Positions 53,901 to 59,645 of a stretch of DNA of 64,000 nucleotides are shown here, one piece after another. The notes under the pieces were generated by a model. That model saw nothing but the letters and a program-made list of their open reading frames with translations, ran no database searches and was not told the DNA's origin. The DNA is taken from NCBI GenBank assembly GCA_050248495.1, contig JBFWSG010000023.1, positions 25,024 to 89,023 of the forward strand, given 5' to 3'. The position numbers and the translations under genes are program-made. This stretch comes from DASYDU01 sp050248495. GTDB taxonomy: Bacteria > Planctomycetota > Planctomycetia > Pirellulales > Lacipirellulaceae. Position 1 is the stretch's first letter; every line of letters starts with the position of its first letter.

Positions 53901-56744
53901 AGGTGAAACCGTCGCGGCCACGCCAACACACGCGAGCGGAATCCACATCCAGGCGATCGAGGTCGAGCCTTTCCGCTGGGCCAGCCGCCGTTCCGTGGTT
54001 TCTGCCGTTTCCCATTCGAGCAAGTTGCGTCGCGATACGAACAGTCGATACAGAGTCCGCACGATGGCGTCGGTGTAGTAATAGGCGCGCTGCGGCAAAA
54101 ACGCGATGACCAAGACGCATTGAACCAGCGTTCGGCCGAGCGTCGCCGACAAATCAATTGCATGTTGACGCCATGTCTCGCCGGACGGCAAATGCATCGC
54201 GGCCGACAGCACGTGGAACAAGAACGGCCCTCCAAACGCGGCAACCAACAACAGCGTAACCAGCCCGGCGGCTGCTGGCATCAGGTACAACGCGGCGACC
54301 AGCAGCACGACAGTGGAAACCGGCACGAGGCTCCGCCGCAAGTTGTCGAACACTTTCCATTTCGAAATGGTCGTCAGCAAATTCGGCCGGCGCCCGGCGA
54401 CCGCGGGAACCATCGCCCGCAGCCAGGGCAGCAGCTGCCAGTCGCCGCGGACCCAGCGGTGCTGCCGCCGCAAGTCGGCGTCGAATCGCGTCGGATACTC
54501 ATCGAACAGCTCGATGTCCGTCACCGCGCCGACGCGTGCAAAGCAACCTTCGATCAGATCGTGACTCAGAATGTGATTCGGCGGAAAACTCCCCTCGACC
54601 GCGGCCGAGAACGCGTCGACGTCGTAAATGCCTTTGCCGGTGAAATTCGCCTCGTCGAACAAATCCTGGTACGCGTCCGACACGGCCGTGCAATACGGGT
54701 CCAGTCCGCCGCCGTTGGAAAAGATTCGGGAATAGAGCGACCTGCCGGCGCTGGCCAGGCTCACGCTCACCCGCGGTTGCAGCACTCCATACCCGCGGGT
54801 CACCCTGCGTGCGCGGCGATCGAACTGGGGTCGGTTGAGCGGATGGGCCAACGCGCCCGCCAATTTCTCCGCCGCCGCATGCGGCAGCCGCGTATCGGAG
54901 TCCAGCGTGATCACAAACCGGACATTGAGCAATTGCGACCGCGTTTCCTCGTCCACCAGATAGCTGGTGTCCGTTGCCCCGCGGAGCAACCGATTCAGCT
55001 CCGAGAGCTTGCCGCGCTTGCGCTCCCATCCCATCCACAGCTGCGCGTCTTCGTTCCACTGCCGTCGGCGATGCAGCAGATAGAAGCGAATGTTTTCGTC
55101 ATCGGAATACTGGCTGTTGAGCGCGGCAATCCCATCGCGCGCAAGCGCCAGCAAGTCGTCATCGTTCGGCAGCTGCTCGGCGTCCGCGTCCGCGAAATCG
55201 GTCAGTAGCGCAAAACTCAGTCCGTCCTTGGGATTCGCCAGGTACTGGATTTCCAGCCGCTCCAGCAGGTTGCGTACCGACGATTCGCCGCTGAGCATCG
55301 TCGGCATCACGACCAGAGTGTGGTGATCGGGCGGAATGCCCTTCGAGAAATCCAATTTGGGGAGGCTGTGCGGACGAATCGACGCCGTGATGATGAAGTT
55401 AACCAATCCCACCGCAAAGTCGCTTGCCGGAATTGCCGCGAGCACCGCGAGGCCGACGGCGAGCAGCGACGATCCGCCAAGCGCGACAACTCCCGCGGCG
55501 AATCCCACGACGATCGCCAGGGTGACGAGCGCAATCCCGCCCAAGTACAGCAAACTCGCCCACCGCTTCGCCAATCGCAGGACGAATTCGTTCCACCGCG
55601 GACGATACCCTAGCTCACGCTCCAGCGCCGGTCTGCCGGCGTCGATCAAGTGGTATCCGATGTGGCGCGGACGCCATTCGAGTGGTTCGCGCTCCTCGGC
55701 GCGCGTGGCCGCATCCAGCGCCGCTGCGGCGACGTGCGTCTCATCATGCCCTGCCCGCTTGGCCAGGTGCTCGACCACGTGTCGATAGCGGTCGCGGGTG
55801 GCGAAGTCCATCGCCACGTAGACGCCTGTCGGGTCCCGTCGCAGCACCTGCTCGACCAGGCTTACCCGCTCGAAGAAGACCGACCAATCGAGCGCCGAAA
55901 TCAGCCGCATGCTGGTGATTAGGTTTCCTATCGTCACCTGGTTAGCCGCCAGGCGCTGCTGCTCCTGCCGGATACAGTCGTCGAGAAATTCTTGCGGCGC
56001 CGCGAGACGTTCGAGCACTTCGCGCATGCCCAATCCGGCATGCTCGCCCGCCGCATCGCGCAGGCACTCGACGATCTCCGTGACCAGTACGGCATAGCGC
56101 GGATCGTCGCGCGCCGGCAAACGGGCCGACGTTCCTGCCTTCCAGCCCACCAGCACATCGCGCGCTTGCGCCCGGCAGCGGCGACTCGCGAGCATGTACT
56201 CGCACAACCGCCGCAGGTTTTCCACCAGCGCCAACCGCAGCATGATCGGCACCGCCCAGATTTCGCCGCTGGTGAGCGGTGTCACTTGCTGACTCGAGCT
56301 GATGAAGCCGGCGATTAGTTCTTCATCCAGGCTGCTGTCGGTGTGGACGACCAACTCGTGGGCTAGCTCGTACACGCGCGGAAAGCCAACGAATGGTGTC
56401 GACGAGAGCTTCGGCAGCTCGCGGTAGAAATTGCGCGGCAAATCTTCGCGTATCTCGCGGAGCTGTTCCTGCACCACGTAGTAGTTGTCGACCAGCCATT
56501 CTTCATCCGGCGCGATCGGCTCCTGGTCGCGGACTGAAGCGATGATCGTCTGATACGCGGTGGCGATCAGCCGGCAGTTGCTTTCGAAGCGGTCGATGAG
56601 GCGGCGGTCGCCGGTTCCCACGCGCGCCAGCGTCTGCCGTTGCGCCACTTCCTGCGCGTGCAGCCAGAGATGCTCGGCGCTATACGATTCACCGCGAAGC
56701 GGCGGTTCCAAGGCCGGCGAATTCAAGCGAGAGCTTAGCGTCAT
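47967..56744 (-). CDS. ndvB: Cyclic beta-1,2-glucan synthase (NdvB/ChvB-like, GT84-GH94)
   Basis: About 2,925 residues. The GTG at 56768 would leave only about 8 bases after the predicted transcription start, so ATG 56744 is preferred. Membrane helices near residues 405-470 precede a GT84 glycosyltransferase domain (about 480-800) with VVMPTMLSGESS, FVITLDSDTRLP and QHRWVRGDWQLLPW (about 768), then further membrane helices to about 960. A glycoamylase-like region (about 1100-1600) contains HHQGMSLVALANA. The C-terminal GH94 phosphorylase-like repeats (about 1640-2900) have YQSGGAFGFRDQLQDV and the catalytic GGGDWNDGMN. Such enzymes start, extend, trim and cyclise periplasmic glucans for osmotic adaptation and virulence or symbiosis. 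Planctomycete versions are little studied. Preceded by a sigma-54 promoter. Confidence 0.95.
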   Translation of the reverse strand: MTLSSRLNSPALEPPLRGESYSAEHLWLHAQEVAQRQTLARVGTGDRRLIDRFESNCRLIATAYQTIIASVRDQEPIAPDEEWLVDNYYVVQEQLREIREDLPRNFYRELPKLSSTPFVGFPRVYELAHELVVHTDSSLDEELIAGFISSSQQVTPLTSGEIWAVPIMLRLALVENLRRLCEYMLASRRCRAQARDVLVGWKAGTSARLPARDDPRYAVLVTEIVECLRDAAGEHAGLGMREVLERLAAPQEFLDDCIRQEQQRLAANQVTIGNLITSMRLISALDWSVFFERVSLVEQVLRRDPTGVYVAMDFATRDRYRHVVEHLAKRAGHDETHVAAAALDAATRAEEREPLEWRPRHIGYHLIDAGRPALERELGYRPRWNEFVLRLAKRWASLLYLGGIALVTLAIVVGFAAGVVALGGSSLLAVGLAVLAAIPASDFAVGLVNFIITASIRPHSLPKLDFSKGIPPDHHTLVVMPTMLSGESSVRNLLERLEIQYLANPKDGLSFALLTDFADADAEQLPNDDDLLALARDGIAALNSQYSDDENIRFYLLHRRRQWNEDAQLWMGWERKRGKLSELNRLLRGATDTSYLVDEETRSQLLNVRFVITLDSDTRLPHAAAEKLAGALAHPLNRPQFDRRARRVTRGYGVLQPRVSVSLASAGRSLYSRIFSNGGGLDPYCTAVSDAYQDLFDEANFTGKGIYDVDAFSAAVEGSFPPNHILSHDLIEGCFARVGAVTDIELFDEYPTRFDADLRRQHRWVRGDWQLLPWLRAMVPAVAGRRPNLLTTISKWKVFDNLRRSLVPVSTVVLLVAALYLMPAAAGLVTLLLVAAFGGPFLFHVLSAAMHLPSGETWRQHAIDLSATLGRTLVQCVLVIAFLPQRAYYYTDAIVRTLYRLFVSRRNLLEWETAETTERRLAQRKGSTSIAWMWIPLACVGVAATVSPVALVWAAPVLALWFVSPWVADLLSRPVTPRAEVLSLEDRAALRRIARRTWAFFEAFVTSEDHWLPPDNYQEFPQPKVAHRISPTNEGMYVLSVLSARDFGFISINDLANSLERNLGSWERLDRYRGHPFNWYDTVTRQPLKPRYVSTADNGNLAAAFLTAREGLADIVGAPLFSAELAAGVVESVRLVEESLARLQPRGARFVSPALDALESRLVALRKAASTRVESDLGWYAWADQLDKLAARLPKLLEDLQKALRLHATEFSTKFGLLTAHVAGIKQDADAFLPWLTPLVTEVAPAAESAEWRSAIQELTAQLSGPISLRRLSILLVELAPIFERLQVAATESTAPWLAGWLAELERSAEQASLSRERLEWLGRRYETLALEMDFTLLYNAQRRLFSVGYNLEEGQLDRAHYDLLASEARTASQVAIAKGDADHRHWFQLGRAVTEATHGHRGLLSWGGTMFEYLMPALVSRYVPGSLLERSCAAAVERQIAYGRQRRVPWGISESSFAALGANSDYHYQSFGVPGLGLKRGLSKDLVISPYSTALAVLVRPAEACANFRYLAQEGAEGPWGYYEAIDYTPERVPEGERCTVVYSYMAHHQGMSLVALANAMFDHRMQARFQRQPLIRSTDLLLQERIPLAVLEFQPQEDTTSTVPPMPVLPGPVSRRITTPATATPRAHLLSNGQYHVMLTNAGGGYSKYRDVAVTRWRADATRDDWGQFIYLRDLSNGRVWSAAHQPTRAAADTYEVTFSIDKAEFRRRDGNLESHLEVTISPESNVEVRQVTLTNHGRRTAVVEVTSYAEVVLTAAAADAAHPAFNKLFVETEFVPESHALIARRRPRDATAPPQYAVHVLAAPQAALEHVEWETDRAKFVGRLRTPAEPAVVELGSHLSGSTGPVLDAIFSLRTRVMLAPDESVTLAFATGFAESRDEALQLADQFHDLRVVQRTFEMAWARSQVEMRHLHASPTSLQLYQWMVSPLVYPDAATRAPAEVIAANTRGQSSLWRHGISGDLPIVLLRVGDASHRGVLRDLLLAHEFWHAHGLQVDLVVVNELAAGYFDNLQDLLLEAIHTTSRLPTFKPGGVYLLRASQLSPDDDLLLQAAAAISLHGERGSLLRQIETASTVRRDEPPALRATAERVADPEETTWLRANEPLQFDSKHGGFNAEGNYVVNVDGRGPTPLPWSNVIANPQFGTLITESGGGFTWGGNSRENKLTSWSNDPITDPPSEIIYLRDEESGEFWTPTPIGLHASRRYRIEHGRGFSRFQTRASGIESDLTVSIAPNSCVKFACLKLRNAGGRPRKLSATSYVEWVLGVNRPLTQMHVRTERDASTGALVARNSYHEDFPQQRAFLHVLGVADSMTGDRAEFIGRNGSDEEPAALSRVRLSGTTGAGLDPCGAVQKKFSLPAGAEIELIFLLGWTDGAASVAEVISAFDSAEKVHRAINDTIEFWRETQTAIEVRTPNSALDLMVNHWLLYQTLSCRVWGRSAFYQSGGAFGFRDQLQDVMALVYTLPHVGRQMILQAASRQFEQGDVQHWWHPPAGRGIRTRFADDYLWLPLVVGHYVSTTGDSEILDERTPYLHSHLLEPHEHERYELPAVSGLVEDLFGHCLRAIDHGLRFGAHGLPLMGGGDWNDGMNRVGVDGRGESVWMGWFLAAVLDRFAPFIEARGDANRAAAYRQQARRLREAIEREAWDGQWYRRAFFDDGTPLGSQANDECKIDSLAQSWSVIAGGDADRSAIAMRSAERHLVRDAERLVLLLTPPFDKTPLDPGYIKGYAPGVRENGGQYTHAAMWMIQALTLQGRGTRAVELFDLVNPILAAAAPEGDAVYRAEPYVVAADVYSTAPHVGRGGWTWYTGSAAWMYRVAVECILGLQLRGDRLTISPCIPADWHDFDISLRRGKSRWRICVANPDGVESGRVAVELDGELQPTNGIRLIDDGQQHLAKITLHRAISVNASRENGAARVAEKRPGR

Positions 56745-56786
56745 CCTGTTCCATCCGATGGTGATCACCCGGGCGGAGGATGCGAA

Positions 56787-56802
56787 AGCAAAAAGTGTTC
56801 CA
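56787..56802 (-). promoter_or_regulatory. Sigma-54 promoter of the cyclic glucan synthase gene
   Basis: Read on the minus strand: TGGaAC-ACTTT-TTGCT, one mismatch, exact GG-N10-GC spacing, with a T-run before the -12 box as in strong sigma-54 promoters. Transcription would start near 56776, which favours ATG 56744 as start codon. Confidence 0.78.
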
Positions 56803-56854
56803 GCACGACGTATTGTCCAAAATCGCTGCGGCCGTGCCAGGGCGCCAAATGCAG

Positions 56855-56870
56855 TGGCATGGAAATTGCA
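56855..56870 (+). promoter_or_regulatory. Sigma-54 promoter of the KGG-like gene
   Basis: TGGCAt-GGAAA-TTGCA, one mismatch, exact GG-N10-GC spacing. Divergent from the glucan synthase promoter, with only about 50 bases between the two -24 boxes. Predicted leader about 75 bases. Confidence 0.75.
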
Positions 56871-56955
56871 AAACCTAATTATTCAATCGTAAACCCAGCA
56901 ATTGTCGATTTTTTCGACGATCGACTCATCTGCGGAAATCTCCAGGAGGAGACAT

Positions 56956-57264
56956 ATGCCACGCGGCGACAAATCGAAATACACCGAAAAACAAAAGCGC
57001 CAGGCCGAACACATTGAAGAAGGTTATCGCGACCGCGGCGCGAGCGAAGAAGAAGCCGAAAGCCGCGCGTGGGCCACGGTCAACGCCATGGACCACGGCG
57101 GCAAGAAACCGGGTGGCTCGGGGCGAGGCAAGGCGACCAACAAGGAACCAGCCAAGAAGGGTGGTCGCAAGGGGGGCCGGGCCGCGGCTAGCCGGCCGAA
57201 AGCGGCGCGGGTGGCTTCGGCGAAAAAAGCCGCTCGCACACGAAAGCAGCGGGCCAAGAGCTAG
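56956..57264 (+). CDS. Basic KGG-like stress protein with histone-like tail
   Basis: 102 residues from ATG 56956, with AGGAGG six bases before it. The N-terminal half (MPRGDKSKYTEKQKRQAEHI, then EEGYRDRGASEEEAESRAWATVNAMDHGGKKPGGSG) is a small helical domain found in proteins usually labelled plasmid stabilization protein or KGG-motif stress proteins. The C-terminal half is Lys/Ala/Arg-rich (KKGGRKGGRAAASRPKAAR...KKAARTRKQRAKS), like bacterial histone-H1-like proteins, and may bind DNA or RNA. A role in partition is not supported. It is driven by a predicted sigma-54 promoter opposite the glucan synthase gene. Confidence 0.85.
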   Translation: MPRGDKSKYTEKQKRQAEHIEEGYRDRGASEEEAESRAWATVNAMDHGGKKPGGSGRGKATNKEPAKKGGRKGGRAAASRPKAARVASAKKAARTRKQRAKS

Positions 57265-57322
57265 GCGAACAAGCGCCAAACCATCGGCCATCTGAAATAC
57301 TCAAGACAGTAGGAGCAGAAAA

Positions 57323-57511
57323 ATGATCGAGCGACATGCACCCTTACGGGAAAAATCCGGAGTTCGCCGGCGAGCCGCCGATATTCGCCGCCACTGGACG
57401 ATACGGGAGCGATTGAAACGGCTGAGCCTGCCGCCTGACATGCCCCAACGTTTGCGGTCTTATCTGACCGGACCGTACCTTACCGGACGGCCAGAACGCA
57501 ATTGGCAGTAG
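57323..57511 (+). CDS. 62-residue basic hypothetical protein
   Basis: MIERHAPLREKSGVRRRAAD followed by IRRHWTIRERLKRLSLPPDMPQRLRSYLTGPYLTGRPERNWQ. Very Arg-rich, no membrane segment, no known family. AGGAG seven bases before the ATG supports translation, and it lies 58 bases after the KGG-like gene with no separate promoter seen, so it may be co-transcribed. It may be a small nucleic-acid-binding or regulatory protein; this is not established. A nearly repeated YLTGPYLTGRP occurs at the C terminus. Confidence 0.6.
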   Translation: MIERHAPLREKSGVRRRAADIRRHWTIRERLKRLSLPPDMPQRLRSYLTGPYLTGRPERNWQ

Positions 57512-57622
57512 CGATTTGATAAAGTAGTTATTCGATAAATTGGTATCATCCCCCAGAGGCGGCGCAAATTAGAATAGACTTGTCGGGAACAAGCGTTCGA
57601 AACGGCGCTCGCAATTTTGACC

Positions 57623-57988
57623 ATGGCAATGAACATCGAACAGAAGCTTACAGGGACGGTCTTGGATGTCGACGGAACCTTGGCCCGCTTCGGCGGCGAC
57701 CGGCGTCTATTCCGCGACATCATTGGCTTCTTTCTCGAAGACTCGCCCCCGCTGTTGAACGAGTTGCACGCTGCCGCCAGGCAAGCGGACGCCAAAGCAG
57801 TCCGCTCGGCCGCTCACGCGCTCAAGGGCCTGGCGGCCGGTTGCGGCGGCGTGCGTGCGGCGCAAGCGGCCCAGCGCGTCGAGCATGCCGGCGCGGCCGG
57901 CGATCTCGAAGACATCGACACGCTCCTGGAAGCGCTGGACAAGGAGCTCGAAACGCTCCGCCGCGCTGCCAGCGAGTGGCACTCGTAA
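57623..57988 (+). CDS. Histidine phosphotransfer (Hpt) protein
   Basis: About 121 residues from ATG 57623; a further in-frame ATG lies at 57629. A four-helix Hpt domain with the phospho-acceptor His near residue 66 in SAAHALKGLAAGCGG, preceded by FGGDRRLFRDIIGFFLEDSPPLLNELHAAARQAD. Stand-alone Hpt proteins pass phosphate from a hybrid kinase's receiver to a response regulator. It converges, with only 19 bases between, on the sigma-54 response regulator gene, and the hybrid kinase follows that. All parts of a His-Asp-His-Asp relay are therefore side by side. Confidence 0.9.
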   Translation: MAMNIEQKLTGTVLDVDGTLARFGGDRRLFRDIIGFFLEDSPPLLNELHAAARQADAKAVRSAAHALKGLAAGCGGVRAAQAAQRVEHAGAAGDLEDIDTLLEALDKELETLRRAASEWHS

Positions 57989-58007
57989 CGCGTAGCAGAT
58001 CCGCGGA

Positions 58008-59483
58008 TCACACTTCCACCGGCTCGCCCGCCACCTGCACCCGCGTATCGATCGACACGCCCAGCGTCCGCACCTTGTTGCGCAGACACCCGCGCGTGAT
58101 GCCAAGGATCCGTGCGGCCTTGGATTGATTCCCTTCGCAGAGTCGCAGCACGTGGGTCACCACATACCGCTCCATGAATTCTAGCGTCTCCGCGTACAGA
58201 TTGGTCGAATCACTGTCCAATCGCTCTTCCACGAATTGCCGCAGATCCGTGTCGCCGGCTTCGGCGCTCGCAGTGTGCGATTCGGCCGCTGCTTCCGGAT
58301 ATCGGATGCGATCCGGGAGGAAGTCGGGAATGATCACCGGACCGGCCGACCGCAGCAGCGTTTGCTTGAGCACGTTTTGCAGCTCGCGCACGTTGCCCGG
58401 CCAGGAGTAGCTCGTGAGGATCTCCATCGCTTCCTGCGAAATCCCGTGCACGTTCTTCCGCAGCTCTCGGCTGAAGTGCGCAAGGTAGTTTTCCAACAGC
58501 GGCACCAGGTCGTCGCGGCGATCGCGGAGCGGCGTGAGCTGAATCGTGAATCCGCTCAAGCGATAGTACAAGTCGGAGCGGAACTCGCCCTCCTCGACCA
58601 TCTTTTCCAGCGGCCGGTTCGTAGCGGCGATTACGCGGACATCCGTGCTGATCGTCTGATTGCCGCCAACGCGCTCGAACTGTTGCGACTGCAGCACGCG
58701 GAGCACCTTGCTTTGCACGAGCGGCGACATGTCGCCGATCTCGTCGAGAAACAGCGTGCCGCCGGAGCACTGCTCGAACTTGCCGATCCGTCGTTGATCG
58801 GCGCCGGTGAACGCGCCCTTCTCGTGGCCGAACAGCTCGCTCTCCAACAGCGCGTCCGGAATCGCGGCGCAGTTGACGGCCAGGAACTGGCTCTTATGAC
58901 GCGAGCTGTGTTGGTAGACAGCCCGCGCGACGAGCTCCTTGCCGGTCCCGCTCTCGCCGCGAATCAGCACGGTCACGTCCTGCGGCGCGACACGGCCGAT
59001 CGCTTTGTAGACTTCCTGCATTTGCGCGCTGCTGCCGACCAGCGTATCGCTCCGCACGGCAGGTGCGTCGTTGCTCGCTTGAGACTGCGACCCCGGCACG
59101 TCGACCGGGATGCTCATCAAGCGGCGGATCTCCAGCGCCTGTCCAACCAGCTCGCGGATCCGCGCGACGTCGAGCGGTTTGAGCAGGTAGTCGAACGCAC
59201 CGAGCGTCATCGCCTTGATCGCCGTTTCGCTACTGGCGAGCGAGGTGATGAAGATGATCGGCATCTTCGCGTCCGACTCGCGGAGCTCCTCGAACAACTC
59301 CAAGCCGGAGGTTTTGGGCAGCAAAATATCGAGTAGCGCCACATCCGGCTGCATCTCGCGCTGCAGGCGCAGGCCGTCTTCCGCCGTGGCGGCTGAAATC
59401 ACTTCGACGTCGCTGCCTTCAAAGGTTTTTTCGACCAGGTGGCGTACACTGCGATCGTCATCGATTACGAGTATTTTGGACAT
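58008..59483 (-). CDS. Sigma-54-dependent response regulator (NtrC family)
   Basis: 491 residues. Receiver (1-120) with Asp8-Asp10, phospho-acceptor Asp52 and Lys102. AAA+ domain (about 147-385): Walker A GESGTGKE (176-183), the sigma-54-contacting GAFTGA loop (223-228), Walker B GTLFLDEIGD (242-251), and the arginine-finger region FRSDLYYRL. The Fis-type DNA-binding helix-turn-helix lies near 440-480 (NQSKAARILGITRGCLRNKVRTLGV). Complete, with no missing key residue, so a functional enhancer-binding activator. It is the only sigma-54 activator in the window and the natural candidate to drive the seven sigma-54 promoters between 42.9 and 56.9 kb. The kinase gene lies 162 bases upstream on the same strand. 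Confidence 0.96.
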   Translation of the reverse strand: MSKILVIDDDRSVRHLVEKTFEGSDVEVISAATAEDGLRLQREMQPDVALLDILLPKTSGLELFEELRESDAKMPIIFITSLASSETAIKAMTLGAFDYLLKPLDVARIRELVGQALEIRRLMSIPVDVPGSQSQASNDAPAVRSDTLVGSSAQMQEVYKAIGRVAPQDVTVLIRGESGTGKELVARAVYQHSSRHKSQFLAVNCAAIPDALLESELFGHEKGAFTGADQRRIGKFEQCSGGTLFLDEIGDMSPLVQSKVLRVLQSQQFERVGGNQTISTDVRVIAATNRPLEKMVEEGEFRSDLYYRLSGFTIQLTPLRDRRDDLVPLLENYLAHFSRELRKNVHGISQEAMEILTSYSWPGNVRELQNVLKQTLLRSAGPVIIPDFLPDRIRYPEAAAESHTASAEAGDTDLRQFVEERLDSDSTNLYAETLEFMERYVVTHVLRLCEGNQSKAARILGITRGCLRNKVRTLGVSIDTRVQVAGEPVEV

Positions 59484-59645
59484 CCGCGTCTCTCCTCAGC
59501 TATTCCCGGCCGGCCCGTCCCGCAGGCAGCAGGGTAATTCTTGATTCTTCGTCTTCATTCCAAATTCGGCAAGCGATTTCGCATCGGCCCGCCGAGTGTT
59601 AGCGAGGATTCCCTTCCCGCGATCGCAATCCCTTGTTTTGTTAAG

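Noticed and set aside
57998..58009. 12-base palindrome GATCCGCGGATC between the Hpt and regulator genes as a terminator
   Set aside because: It is short, has no loop or T-run, and overlaps the regulator stop codon; chance in GC-rich DNA is the simpler reading.
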